From Oscillospiraceae bacterium (lineage in GTDB: Bacteria; Bacillota; Clostridia; Oscillospirales; Ruminococcaceae): a DNA stretch of 64,000 nucleotides. Under the pieces are notes generated by a model that worked only from the letters and a program-made list of their open reading frames with translations, searched no databases and was not told where the DNA came from. Of this stretch, positions 50,377 through 60,163 are shown in pieces; positions within the stretch are counted from its first letter, which is position 1; every line of letters begins with the position of its first letter. The stretch is taken from the NCBI GenBank assembly GCA_017460835.1, contig JAFUAD010000065.1, positions 1 to 64,000 on the forward strand. Reading direction: 5' to 3'. The position numbers were made by a program, and so were the translations under genes.

Positions 50377-51921
50377 TTATGCTTCTGTTTTCTTCGCTGA
50401 TACGCGTCTTTTCTTCTTTTCGGGAGCGGCCTTCTCCGGCTCGTTCAGCCGCCCGTAGAGCGTATTTGCCTCGCGGATGCGCCCTTTGAGCTTTTCAGTG
50501 TAATCCGAAGGCTTTGTGCGCCAGACCCAGTTTCCGCCGAGCGTCGAGGGCGTATTGATCCGCGCGGAGGGCGGCGCATTCAGGAAATCCTGAAGCGGTG
50601 CGATCGCGATGCGCGCGATGCTGCCCCATGCCGCTCTGACCATCGCCTTCGGCAGCTTCTTTTGCTTTTTCACGCCGAGATACTCCGCCGCATAGGTATT
50701 CGCCGCGGCAGAATTGCTCTTGATCCAGCCGCGCAGCGTGTGATTGTCGTGTGTGCCGGTGTAGCAGACGCAGTTGCTTGTCTCAAAATTGTGCGGGAGA
50801 TAGGGGTTATCCGCGCCGCCGTCGAACGCAAACTGCATGACCTTCATGCCGGGGAAGCCGGTTCGCTTCAGCAGGCGGATGACCGCCGGCGTGATGTTGC
50901 CGAGGTCCTCCGCGATGACATGCATCTCGCCGAATTTTGCCTTTGCCGCCTTCCAGAGTGCGTAGTCCGGCCCCTTTTTCCATGTGCCGTGTTCAGCGGT
51001 CTCCGCGCCGTAGGGAATCGCATAATACCGCTCAAATCCGCGGAAATGGTCAATGCGGACGACATCGTAGAGCTTCAGCGTGAAATCCAGCCGGTTCAGC
51101 CACCAGCTGTATCCGTCCTTTGCCATTGCATCCCAGTCCCAGAGGGGATTGCCCCAGAGCTGGCCGGTTGCCGAGAAGATATCCGGCGGGCAGCCCGCGA
51201 CCGCGACCGGCTTTTTCTCCGCATCAAGCTGAAACAGCTTCGGCTGTGCCCAGACCTCCGCGCTGTCATATGCCGCATAGATCGGGATATCGCCGATGAT
51301 GCGGATGCTCCTGCGGTTTGCGTAGGCTTTCAGCGCATTCCACTGCGTAAAGAAGCAATACTGCACGAACTGCTGGAATTCGATCTCATCCTGATACAGC
51401 GTTTTCGCCTCGGCAACGGCCTCCTTTTTGCAGAGGGCGAGCTCCTCCTCCCAGTCGCTCCACGGCCTGCCCTCATGCGCCTCCTTCAGCGCCGTAAAGA
51501 GCGCGTAGTCGCGCAGCCACGCCTTTTGCTGCGAGCAGAACCGCTTGAAATCGACCGGCGGGCGCTTTTTGAAATTGCGGAAGGCAGTCCGCAGAACCGG
51601 CATGACCTGCCGGTAAAGCAGCGCGTAGTCGATCTCATCCTCAGAGGATTCCCACGGGATTCCCTCGTAATCTGAGGGAATCAGCCAGCCGCGCGCCGCA
51701 AGCCGCTCAAAATCAATCAGGTACGGATTTCCCGCAAAGGTCGAGCAGGACTGATAGGGTGAGTCGCCGTAGCCCGTCGGCGAGAGCGGAAGCACCTGCC
51801 AGTAATGACAGCCCGCCTCGCTCAGAAAATCAATGAAATCATATGCCGCCTGCCCCAGCTTGCCGATGCCGTGCTTTGAGGGCAGCGCCGAAACCGGAAG
51901 CAGAATACCGCTTTCCCGCAT
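50377..51921 (-). CDS. malQ: 4-alpha-glucanotransferase (amylomaltase)
   Basis: This 514-residue GH77 enzyme has the motifs RESGILLPVSALPSKHGIG at the N-terminus, YWQVLPLSPTGYGDSPYQS, VRIDHFRGFERYY (nucleophile Asp), VIAEDLG (acid/base Glu), and YTGTHDNHT. It transfers alpha-1,4-glucan segments in glycogen or maltodextrin metabolism in the cytoplasm. A Lys/Arg/Ala-rich tail of about 15 residues (PEKKKRRVSAKK) extends beyond the usual end. ATG 51921 follows GGAGGAACCAACC; a longer frame to 52044 is not supported. The nitroreductase gene follows on the same strand. Confidence 0.95.
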   Translation of the reverse strand: MRESGILLPVSALPSKHGIGKLGQAAYDFIDFLSEAGCHYWQVLPLSPTGYGDSPYQSCSTFAGNPYLIDFERLAARGWLIPSDYEGIPWESSEDEIDYALLYRQVMPVLRTAFRNFKKRPPVDFKRFCSQQKAWLRDYALFTALKEAHEGRPWSDWEEELALCKKEAVAEAKTLYQDEIEFQQFVQYCFFTQWNALKAYANRRSIRIIGDIPIYAAYDSAEVWAQPKLFQLDAEKKPVAVAGCPPDIFSATGQLWGNPLWDWDAMAKDGYSWWLNRLDFTLKLYDVVRIDHFRGFERYYAIPYGAETAEHGTWKKGPDYALWKAAKAKFGEMHVIAEDLGNITPAVIRLLKRTGFPGMKVMQFAFDGGADNPYLPHNFETSNCVCYTGTHDNHTLRGWIKSNSAAANTYAAEYLGVKKQKKLPKAMVRAAWGSIARIAIAPLQDFLNAPPSARINTPSTLGGNWVWRTKPSDYTEKLKGRIREANTLYGRLNEPEKAAPEKKKRRVSAKKTEA

Positions 51922-52018
51922 GGTTGGTTCCTCCTTCAGATGAATGATTTGTATGGAAATGCCGCCGCATAACTGCAAAGCATCCGCACACAATAGAAAC
52001 GGGAAGGAGCGGATTCGG

Positions 52019-52417
52019 ATGCAGCAGTCTGCCGGAGAATACATGAGTGTATTTTTATTCGGGTTCTTTTTTTATGCGCTTCTGGAAATTGCCGGGCGCG
52101 GATACACGCACTGGACGATGGGGCTGCTGGGCGGTGTCTCGCTGATGCTGCTTTACAGCATGGAGCGGCATCTGCCGGCGCCGCGCCGGGTTCGTGCGCT
52201 GTACGGCGCGCTGTTCATCACCGCGTCGGAATTCACGGTCGGGGTCATTGACAATCTCATCATGGGCTGGCATGTCTGGGATTATTCCGACCGCGCAGGG
52301 AATCTGCTGGGGCAGGTCTGCCCGCTGTTTTCGGTGCTGTGGTTTCTGCTCTGCTTTCCGGCGCAGCGCATCTGCGGGCTGCTCTACCGCCGCTGTCACG
52401 CCTTCCGGAGTGACTGA
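52019..52417 (+). CDS. CmpB-like putative ABC-transporter permease (small membrane protein)
   Basis: This 132-residue protein has about four hydrophobic helices and the block ASEFTVGVIDNLIMGWHVWDYSDRAGNLLGQVCPLFSVLWFLLC, which is the conserved part of the CmpB family (annotated as putative ABC transporter type permease). No ATPase gene is adjacent and the family's function is not established. GAAGGAGC lies about 9 nt before ATG 52019. It diverges from malQ, and its last 22 nt overlap the 3' end of the convergent CE2-like esterase gene. Confidence 0.75.
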   Translation: MQQSAGEYMSVFLFGFFFYALLEIAGRGYTHWTMGLLGGVSLMLLYSMERHLPAPRRVRALYGALFITASEFTVGVIDNLIMGWHVWDYSDRAGNLLGQVCPLFSVLWFLLCFPAQRICGLLYRRCHAFRSD

Positions 52418-53430
52418 ATGAACTCGGTCAGCTCGCAGGCCATCTCACACTGCTCCGGGATGCGCGGATGCCCCGGTGTCGCCGCGCCGGTGCGCGTAAA
52501 GCGGAAGCGCAGGACGCGCGGGCTGTTCAGGCGCTCGCAGGCGTCGTCGAGCAGCGTCTCCCAGAAGGGGTCGTGCATCAGCACGGTCAGCAGCAGAATG
52601 AACGTCGCATGCGGGTATTTCTGCATCAGCTCGCTGAGAATCCCGCAGTAGGTTTCGAGCCAGCGCTCCCGCTGCTCCGGCGAAAGGGTCTGATCCTTCC
52701 CGTCGAAATGCTGGTCGTTCTGCCCGATCGCAAAGGTCACGAAATCCGGTACATAGCGCGAAAAATCCCACTCCGTCATCGCGTCTCCGGGGAAATACGC
52801 GAGCTTATTGTATGCAGTTTCCATGCCGTATCTGCCGTTATCGAAATAGCCGGTATTGTCAAAGAGCGCGATGCCGCCCTGTGCGATGAGATGCACCTGT
52901 GCGCCGAGCAGCCGGGCGGTCTGCATCGCGTAGCTGTGCCATGCATTGTCATATTTTGAGTCATAGACCGGCGGGTCATTGGAAGCGACGCATTCCACCG
53001 CCTCGACGACCGAGCCCGCGGTTACGCTGTCGCCGTAGCATTCGAGCTTCAGCTCCGGCAGGGGCGGGAGCGTGCCGAGGTCTGCGCTGTCCGCAAGCAG
53101 AATGCGCCGCAGCACAAAGGAATGCGTGGAATCCTGCCGCTTGAACAGAACAAATGTGTGCATGCCGTCGCCGGTGACGGGAATCTCATAGATCTGCGGG
53201 ATACCGGATTCCTCGGAGAGCGCGAGCTGATGCTGCCGCCCGTCGATCAGGAAGCCGATCTGCAAACCGTTGTAGATTCGTAGGTTTTCGATCTCAAGCC
53301 GGAGTGTATCGCCGGAAAAGGCAAACTGCACGAGCGAGCCCGCCCAGTAAAACACCGGGGCATCGGGCTCCGAGAAATCAATGCGCCCCATGTATTGCAG
53401 ACGCTTGTCCGAGGGCTGAATCTGTTTCAT
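52396..53430 (-). CDS. CE2-like SGNH acetyl-esterase (no signal peptide)
   Basis: This 344-residue protein has a N-terminal beta-sandwich (about 1-115; FYWAGSLVQFAFSGDTLRLEIEN) followed by an SGNH hydrolase. The nucleophile serine is in ECYGDSVTAGS, with AQGGIAL, FAIGQND and a terminal ATPGHPRIPEQ carrying the catalytic histidine. Jelly-roll plus SGNH is the arrangement of carbohydrate esterase family 2, whose members deacetylate xylan and glucomannan. The residue before the histidine segment is not the canonical Asp-X-X-His, as in some CE2 dyad enzymes. There is no signal peptide, implying action on imported oligosaccharides. It lies 18 nt behind the dockerin gene upstream. Confidence 0.85.
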   Translation of the reverse strand: MKQIQPSDKRLQYMGRIDFSEPDAPVFYWAGSLVQFAFSGDTLRLEIENLRIYNGLQIGFLIDGRQHQLALSEESGIPQIYEIPVTGDGMHTFVLFKRQDSTHSFVLRRILLADSADLGTLPPLPELKLECYGDSVTAGSVVEAVECVASNDPPVYDSKYDNAWHSYAMQTARLLGAQVHLIAQGGIALFDNTGYFDNGRYGMETAYNKLAYFPGDAMTEWDFSRYVPDFVTFAIGQNDQHFDGKDQTLSPEQRERWLETYCGILSELMQKYPHATFILLLTVLMHDPFWETLLDDACERLNSPRVLRFRFTRTGAATPGHPRIPEQCEMACELTEFIQSLRKA

Positions 53431-53448
53431 ATTGCGTCCATCCTTTTT

Positions 53449-55833
53449 TCATGTAATCGGCTGCAAGCCTGCGAGCATCCGCAAAAGCACCGTCAGGTCG
53501 GCGGAGCGGATGCGTTCGTCGCCGTCGAGATCGGCATTTTTCTTGCCCTGCTCCGTATACTGCACTGTATTGTCCTCCGCGACCATCCGCGCAAGGAGCA
53601 CGGCATCGCGGACATCGACCGCGCCGTTTTCATCGACGTCGCCGGGCAGCTCGGAAATTGCCGGGAACGGGTACGGATAGCTGTTCATGACGGAGAGATC
53701 GCTGCACACGGAGACGATGCCGACGCCGCTGCTGCCGCCGTCGTCATAGACATTGTATGCCGGAATCGCGTATTCATAGGTCACGCTGTCATAATAGACG
53801 CAGGCGCCCTCGCTGAGCTGCTGCGGCGAATTGGAATCCCAGACCAGAATGCGGCTGTCATAGACCTTGCCGTTCCATTCCCATGAGCCGGTCTCTGCGC
53901 CGTATCCGATCATCGCGTGCATGCCGCTGCCCATCGAGAACAGCAGCAGCGCGGGGGTTCCGCCCTGCGAAACCTGCTCTGCGCTCCGGATCAGCCGGTA
54001 CAGCCTTTGCAGCTTGGAGTCGCCCGGATTGGCGTTGACATAGGCGTTTCCGTACTGCACGCACTGATAGTAATTGATCATCGACTGAATCTGCGGTGTC
54101 GGCTCGATCTCCGAGAGGCACTGCGCACCGCTTTGCAGCGCATTCAGCGGAATGATGCCGCATTTTGCGAGAATCACGCTCAGCGAGAGCCCGAAGCAGG
54201 AGCCGCTCCAGCCGGGGTCCGTGAAAATTCCGGCTTTCTCTCCGGCAAACTGCCTTGCGAGTGCTTCGTCCTCCCCGGTGAGGTAATACTGCCCGTTGAA
54301 GGCGGTGCCGCTGTTGCCGAAATACCAGACGTCACGCGAAAAATCCAGCGTCATATCCTGCCCGCTGAGCTGCCTTTCCGCGGCATTGTGAAAGCGGATG
54401 CCGTTTTCATTCGCAAAGGCTTCGGCGGCGGTGCCGGGCGTGCCGTAGAGATCGGTCAGATAGAGCTTGTCCTGCGTGCCGATCTCGGTCACGCTTGCGG
54501 GAATCGTCAGCTCATGCAGGCTGTTGCAGCCGGAGATCGCGTTTTTGCCGATGCGCTGCAAGCCGTCGTTCAGTTCGAGCTCCATCAGCCCGGTGTAGTT
54601 TGTCAGGGCATATTCCTCCAGAGAGATCATGCTGTCGGGGCAGTGCAGCCCGAAAAGTGTTGTCTGCTTTGCGGAATCCTCCTGCGAAGCGCCGACCAGC
54701 ATGGTCACACCCTCCGGAATGGTGATCTCATGCCGCCGTTCGTTGAGGGTGAGCATCAGCTTGCCGTCCAGCACCGAGCCGGCAACGGTTCTGTAATTCT
54801 GGTCCAAAGCAGCGCAGCCGGAGAAGGCGCCCACGCCGATTGAACGGAGCGTATCCGGCAGATGAATTTCTGTCAGCTTTTTGCAGTCCGAAAAGCATTC
54901 CGCGCCGATGGACTCTACATTATCTCCGAGCGTCACCGAGGTGAGCGCCTGACATTTGTCGAACGTGTGGTCAGCGAGTGCTGTGACGGAATCCGGTACA
55001 GATACGGATTTGATGCCGGTGGCGAAAAATGCATAATCGCCGATCTCCGTGACCGATTCCGGAATGGCGATATCCTCCAGCACCGTGCAGCTCATAAATG
55101 CTTTGTCCCCGATCGAGGTCAGCGAGTCCGGCAGATTGATTGCTGTCATCTGGTTGCAGAGATAAAACGCCAGATCCTGAATCTCCGTCACGGAATCGGG
55201 CAGTGTCACATCCAGAATCTGATACTTTCCAAAAAAGCATTTGTTTCCGATTACCCGCACACCGTCCGGAACGGTGACCGATACGCCGGCATACAGTCCG
55301 GTATTTCCGACATAGCTGTAAAGCAAATCCCCGATAAGCTGGAAATCGCCCACTTCCTGAATCAGCGCAGTGTCGCCGTCAAATACATTTTCGAGGAACT
55401 CTGCGCCTTCCGGAATATTGATCGTATCCAGCTTCGTGCAGTCCTTAAAGCACGCGATTCCGATTGTCTCCGTTGAATCGGGAAGCACCACGGTTTCAAG
55501 CGCCGGCATCGCGGCAAAGAGATAGCTGCCGAGCCCGGTAATGCCCTCTCCGATTGTCACATGCACAATTTCGCTGCGGTAATCCTCCCACGGACAGTTC
55601 AGATATTCATACACACTTGTTTCCTGGTTGAGGCGCCGGGTCAGGCCGTTCACCCCGCCCGTTCCGGAAATTGTCAGAGTTCCGTCCTGATAATTCTAGA
55701 CGGCTGCGTTTCCGCAGGTACCGGAGGCAGTGACTGTTTCCGCCTCTGCACAGAGCACAGGCGCATTTGCGGTCAGGATTCCCGCAGTCAGGCTCATCGC
55801 AAGAATCATACTCATGCATGTCAGGTGTTTCAT
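53449..55833 (-). pseudogene. LRR / cysteine-peptidase-like / dockerin protein interrupted by an in-frame amber codon
   Basis: Reading from ATG 55833 (AAGGAG 8 nt upstream), codons 1-45 encode a signal peptide and a mature start. TAG follows at codon 46 (55698-55696), after which the frame continues uninterrupted to 53449. The flanks, SGTCGNAAV-stop-NYQDGTLTISGTG, match the BspA-type pattern SGTCG..V-W-..DGTLTISGTG, so TAG probably replaced a TGG tryptophan codon. Downstream come many LRR_5 repeats (about 70-480), a papain/C39-like domain with Cys546 (GWSGSCFG) and His639 (MHAMIGYG), then a good dockerin with loops DVDENGAVDVRD and DLDGDERIRSAD. Without read-through or reversion no secreted product is expected. 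An internal GTG at 55653 would lack the signal peptide. Confidence 0.85.
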
Positions 55834-55879
55834 TTCACTTACTCCTTTCCGGTTTGGTAAAATCCGTTATATTGTTGTG

Positions 55880-56011
55880 TTGAAGCGGTATCCGCTTCGC
55901 GATTGTTGTTTGGGAATGGGCTCCCGATATTATTTATAACGGGGTCTGGGGACAATGTCCCCAGCAGGGGCTTGGGGGCAGCGCCCCCATTCAAAATGCA
56001 TCGCAGATACC
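55880..56011. repeat. Hairpin element of the GCATCGCAGATACC family
   Basis: GGGGACAATGTCCCC (loop AAT) and GGGGGCAGCGCCCCC hairpins are followed by ATT, then ATGCATCGCAGATACCTTATTCC. The last part runs into the stop codon of the minus-strand TPR gene. The same 3' block occurs at 62214-62236. CGCTTCGCGAT at 55893-55903 also recurs at 10443-10451. Confidence 0.7.
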
Positions 56012-57040
56012 TTATTCCTCCTGCGTCAGCCGGTCGATGCGGTCAAGCTCCTCCTTGAAATGCGGGTCATTGGTCAGATCAAATGCCACGCGCGTGAAGA
56101 GCCCCTGCAATTCCGGCTTGCCGTATTCCTGTGCGCTGTTTGCGAGCGCGACCGCGAGATTGACCAGATCGCTGTTCGGGGGCGGCTGGAGGCCGTATTT
56201 CTGGTAGACGTCGAGGGTCTGTCCCTTTGTCGGCGGCGCGAATTTCTGCCCGTAGGTCTTCATGTGCCGCAGCACATCCTGCAATTCAAATTCGACCGCC
56301 TTGCTGCCTTGAAAGCGCAGGCTGTCATAATAAAACACCGCAGCCTCATAGAAATCGCCGACAAAATAGCAGTAAAAGCCCATATTTGCGAGCACGCGGG
56401 CGATTCTGTCCGCGGAGGTACACAGGCGCAGCGTGTCCTGATTGACCGCGAGGAGCTTTTTGCGGTTGCGCTGCAATTTGCAGAGCTCCGCCATTTCAAA
56501 GCGCACATCCGCGCTGACCGGATTGAACCGGATCGCGCGCTCCAGTGCCGCATCCGCCTCCGCGAGCTTTTTGTTATCGAGCAGCACATAGCCGTAAAGC
56601 TGGAGATAATGCGCAAAATCGAACGGTGCGCGGGTAAATTCCGTGTCGTTCGGGTAATAGTAGCGGTACATGTGATATTCAAACGGGTTGCGGAAGCTGA
56701 ACAGCTTAGGCTTTGCATTTTCGTAGTATTTCGCGATCTTCTCCGAAATATCCGCGAGGAGCTCCTCCGCCTCCTGTAGTTTTCCGTTATTTACGAGCGC
56801 GAGTGCCTCATGGAACACCATATCCATGCGTTTGCCGCGGACAAAGGTCTCCTCGGTAAACTTTTCGCGCTGATCCTCGGGCATCATCTCATAGGCATGA
56901 TTTGCGATTGCTTCCAGCAGCTCCTCGGCGTTTTCCTCGCCGCGCAGTTCGCTTGCGCGCTCGCTCAGATGCTCCAGATCCTTTCGCAGATCGCCGGTCA
57001 TCTCGCCGCGAATCTGCTCCATCAGTTCGTTGACAGTCAT
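56012..57040 (-). CDS. TPR-like helical protein of unknown function
   Basis: This 342-residue cytoplasmic protein is helical throughout. It has recognisable tetratricopeptide-like pairs around 85-110 (HEALALVNNGKLQEAEELLADI), 140-190 (YLQLYGYVLLDNKKLAEADAALERAIRFNP) and 210-245 (VLANMGFYCYFVGDFYEAAVFYYDSL). No enzymatic motif is present, and TPRs usually mediate protein contacts. ATG 57040 follows AGAGGAATTGC; an upstream in-frame ATG at 57061 has no ribosome-binding site. It lies 90 nt downstream of the zinc-ribbon membrane protein and may share its transcript. Confidence 0.75.
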   Translation of the reverse strand: MTVNELMEQIRGEMTGDLRKDLEHLSERASELRGEENAEELLEAIANHAYEMMPEDQREKFTEETFVRGKRMDMVFHEALALVNNGKLQEAEELLADISEKIAKYYENAKPKLFSFRNPFEYHMYRYYYPNDTEFTRAPFDFAHYLQLYGYVLLDNKKLAEADAALERAIRFNPVSADVRFEMAELCKLQRNRKKLLAVNQDTLRLCTSADRIARVLANMGFYCYFVGDFYEAAVFYYDSLRFQGSKAVEFELQDVLRHMKTYGQKFAPPTKGQTLDVYQKYGLQPPPNSDLVNLAVALANSAQEYGKPELQGLFTRVAFDLTNDPHFKEELDRIDRLTQEE

Positions 57041-57130
57041 ATGCAATTCCTCTTTTTTCATTGTGTTATGCGAAGATCGGCAGAGAGGGTCTGCTCTCTG
57101 CCGGTCTTCTCGGTTCGGATTTTGATTGGG

Positions 57131-58216
57131 TTACAGCATCGGCTGCTGCGGGTTGTTGTTGAACGGGTCAGCAGGGTTCACGGCAGGCGGTGCCGAATTG
57201 ACCGGGGGCTGCTGGAAATTGTTGACCGGGGGCTGGAAGTTATTGACCGGAGGCTGCTGGAAGTTATTGACCGGTGCCTGCGGATAGCCGCCCGAGGTCG
57301 GGAACTGGCTGGGAGCCGAGCCGCCTATGAATGCCGGGCGCTTGCCGTTTGTCAGGTAATCGACCACACAAGCGGCAGTGCCTGCGAGCATAAACAGGAA
57401 GCAGAGCGCGAAGCCCCATCTGATGTGCGATTCAAACAGCTTCTTCATCATTTCATCTACAAGGTTGCTGAACCCGCCAAGCTCCTCAGAATCAAAGAAG
57501 GAAACATTGGACATAAATCTGATTCTGCCGAGAATCAGGAACAGGATGCTGCCTGCACTGAGGCCGGCGCTGATGACGCTCTTTTTGTCCTGCTGGCTGT
57601 CGAAAATAAAGAGCACTGCAACTGCACCTGCACCGAGGAGGAAGGAAATCCACAGGGAAAGGTTGATGCCGCTGGCGAGGTCATCGACCTCGTCTGCAAA
57701 TTCCTCTGTCATTTCCTCTGCCGTGTCCTCATCAATGCCGTAGACCTTTGTGGAATCGAGGTGTCCGAACATTGCATTGAAGCCGCTGTAGCTGCCCCAT
57801 CTGAAATCCTCAACCTCTTCGATCTCATCAAGATCGTCTGTGTCGATATCCATACCCATTGCGCTGCCGCCTGTTCTGGCCATCTTCTTGATATAGTCTA
57901 CGTCGACTCCGATGGAGAAGAACGGAAGGGCGAACGATACCAGCGCGAGAATCAGTGCGATCTTCGCGATCAGGCGGACAGGCAGACCCTGTGTTTTGCC
58001 GACGATGCTGTCCGCGACGCCGCCGAGCCCTGACGATGCAGAAGCAGGCTTCTGGAATCCCGGAGCGGGCTGCTGAAAGGACGGAGCGGGCTGCTGGAAT
58101 GCCGGAGCCGGAGCCGGGGTAGGAGCAGCCGGCTGTGCCTGCACGACCGGTGCCGAGCAGACAGGACAGACTGCGGTGCCGTCCGGCACCTGAGAACCGC
58201 AATTTTTACAGAACAT
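57131..58216 (-). CDS. Zinc-ribbon membrane protein with Gln/Pro repeats at both ends
   Basis: This 361-residue protein begins with a zinc ribbon (CKNCG..CPVCS, residues 3-20). A Pro/Ala/Gln linker with FQQPAP repeats follows. The first hydrophobic helix is near 82-103, an acidic loop (DTDDLDEIEEVED) next, and three further helices lie between about 185 and 290. The C-terminus repeats NNFQQPPV. The plan matches the zinc-ribbon membrane proteins frequent in Firmicutes, whose function is unknown. AAGGAGG is 9 nt before the ATG. It sits between aspS and the TPR gene on the same strand. Confidence 0.75.
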   Translation of the reverse strand: MFCKNCGSQVPDGTAVCPVCSAPVVQAQPAAPTPAPAPAFQQPAPSFQQPAPGFQKPASASSGLGGVADSIVGKTQGLPVRLIAKIALILALVSFALPFFSIGVDVDYIKKMARTGGSAMGMDIDTDDLDEIEEVEDFRWGSYSGFNAMFGHLDSTKVYGIDEDTAEEMTEEFADEVDDLASGINLSLWISFLLGAGAVAVLFIFDSQQDKKSVISAGLSAGSILFLILGRIRFMSNVSFFDSEELGGFSNLVDEMMKKLFESHIRWGFALCFLFMLAGTAACVVDYLTNGKRPAFIGGSAPSQFPTSGGYPQAPVNNFQQPPVNNFQPPVNNFQQPPVNSAPPAVNPADPFNNNPQQPML

Positions 58217-58312
58217 GAAAATACGCCTCCTTGTTTTTCCTTAGGATGTAAAATAGAATGTATGAACAAGCCGGTATGCACGATGCCGGCATTATTCCGA
58301 TGAGAAAACGAA

Positions 58313-60091
58313 TCAGCCTTCTTCGCGGTCAACGGCCGCAATGCCGAGGATATCAAGGCTTGCCTGATCGACGGGCGAGGGGCAGCCGCTCATGAGCTCT
58401 CTTGCGTTCTGCACCTTCGGGAAGGCGACCACATCGCGCAGGGACTCCGCCTCTGCAAGCGTCATGGTCAGGCGGTCGAGCCCGATGCCGAGGCCGCCGT
58501 GGGGCGGTGCGCCGTACTGATATGCCTGCACGAGGAAGCCGAATTTCGCCTCGATCTCCTCGTCGGTCAGCCCGAGCGACTCAAACATCTTCTGCTGGAG
58601 CTCATAGTCGGTAATGCGCATCGAGCCCGAGCAGAGCTCCGTGCCGTTCAGCACGAGGTCATAGGCCTTCGCAAAGACCTTTTCCGGCGCGGTGTCGAGA
58701 TATTGCAGGCACTCGTCCATCGGCATGGTAAAGGGGTGGTGCATCGCGACCCATTCGCCGGTCTCCTCGTCCTTTTCAAAGAACGGGAACTGGGTGATCC
58801 ACAGGAAGTTGAATTCGCCCTGCGGAATCAGATCGAGCTTTTTCGCGAGCTGGGTGCGCAGCGCGCCGAGCACCGGCAGCGTGACCGCGGCTCTGTCCGC
58901 GATAATCAGCACAACGTCTCCCTGCTCTGCGCCGGCTTTTTCGAGAATCGCCTGCAATTCGCCCTCCTTCAGGAATTTGCCGAAGGAGCAGGCAGGCTCC
59001 GCATCGACCCAGCGGATATAGGCAAGACCCTTTGCGCCGATGCCTCTGACCGTTTCGGTCAGCTTGTCGATCTCCTTGCGCGTCAGAATCTTGGCGGCGT
59101 CCTTTGCGGTGATGCAGCGGACGGTGCCGCCCTCGTTAAGCGCATTTGCAAAGACCGGGAATTCCACATTCTGCACGGTTTCGGAGAGATCGGTCAGCTC
59201 CATGCCGTAGCGCAGGTCGGGCTTATCCGAGCCAAAGCGGTTCATCGCCTCGGTATAGGTCAGGCGCGGCAGCGGCGTTTTGAGCTCTCTGCCCATGACG
59301 TCGCGGAACAGGCGGATCAGGAAGCCCTCTGTCAGGTCGAGGATGTCATCGACATCGACAAAGGACATTTCGAGGTCGATCTGCGTGAATTCCGGCTGAC
59401 GGTCGGCTCTGAGGTCCTCGTCGCGGAAGCAGCGGGCAAGCTGGATGTAGCGGTCATAGCCCGCGACCATGAGAAGCTGCTTATAGATCTGCGGCGACTG
59501 CGGCAGCGCATAGAATTCGCCGTGATGCACGCGGGAGGGGACGAGATAGTCTCTTGCGCCCTCCGGCGTCGATTTCATCATCATCGGGGTTTCGATTTCG
59601 AGAAAGCCGTTTTCATAGAAATACTGCCGTGCGCACTGCGCAATTTTGTGCCGCAGAATGAGATTCTGCTGTAGGGGCGCCCTTCTGAGGTCGAGGTAGC
59701 GGTATTTCAGCCGCAGCTCCTCATTGACCTTTGTCTGCGCGGTGATCTCGAACGGCGGGGTTTTCGCCTTCGAGAGAATCCGCAGCTCGGTGACATAGAT
59801 TTCCACATGACCGGTCGCGATCTTGTCGGTCTTGCTCTCGCGCTCGCGCACCTCGCCCTTTGCAAGCAGCACATATTCGCTCTTGCAGGACGCCGCCTTC
59901 TCAAAGACGGCGGGGTCGGTCGTGTCATCGAACGTGAGCTGCACCACGCCGGTGCGGTCCCGGAGGACGATGAAGATGATGCCGCCCTTGTCGCGGACCG
60001 TATCGACGAATCCGCCGACCGTGACGGTCTTTCCTGCCTCGAGCACCTCGCCGCAGTAGCAGGTGCGCTTTAAGCCTTGCATTGTGTCCAT
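58313..60091 (-). CDS. aspS: Aspartyl-tRNA synthetase, bacterial type
   Basis: This 592-residue class II synthetase has an OB-fold anticodon domain (about 1-110; VTVGGFVDTVRDKGGIIFIVLRDRTG), motif 1 (FLEIETPMMMKSTPEGARDYLVPSR), motif 2 (CFRDEDLRADRQPEFTQIDLEMSF), a GAD insertion domain as in bacterial AspRS, and motif 3 (GGLGIGLDRLTMTLA). It charges tRNA-Asp. Unlike valS, no T-box is visible upstream; the gene follows the 60164 membrane protein by 72 nt. GGAG precedes the ATG by 11 nt. Confidence 0.97.
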   Translation of the reverse strand: MDTMQGLKRTCYCGEVLEAGKTVTVGGFVDTVRDKGGIIFIVLRDRTGVVQLTFDDTTDPAVFEKAASCKSEYVLLAKGEVRERESKTDKIATGHVEIYVTELRILSKAKTPPFEITAQTKVNEELRLKYRYLDLRRAPLQQNLILRHKIAQCARQYFYENGFLEIETPMMMKSTPEGARDYLVPSRVHHGEFYALPQSPQIYKQLLMVAGYDRYIQLARCFRDEDLRADRQPEFTQIDLEMSFVDVDDILDLTEGFLIRLFRDVMGRELKTPLPRLTYTEAMNRFGSDKPDLRYGMELTDLSETVQNVEFPVFANALNEGGTVRCITAKDAAKILTRKEIDKLTETVRGIGAKGLAYIRWVDAEPACSFGKFLKEGELQAILEKAGAEQGDVVLIIADRAAVTLPVLGALRTQLAKKLDLIPQGEFNFLWITQFPFFEKDEETGEWVAMHHPFTMPMDECLQYLDTAPEKVFAKAYDLVLNGTELCSGSMRITDYELQQKMFESLGLTDEEIEAKFGFLVQAYQYGAPPHGGLGIGLDRLTMTLAEAESLRDVVAFPKVQNARELMSGCPSPVDQASLDILGIAAVDREEG

Positions 60092-60163
60092 TGTGATTGT
60101 TACTCCTTTGAACCGGGTTTCCTTACCGGAAGCCGGTGAAATAATGCTGTATGATACGGGGGC

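Noticed and set aside
55696..55698. Genome-wide recoding of TAG as a sense codon
   Set aside because: Only one in-frame TAG interrupts a gene in 64 kb and all other genes are intact, so a single mutation is simpler. High-GC genomes also avoid TAG as a stop without recoding it.
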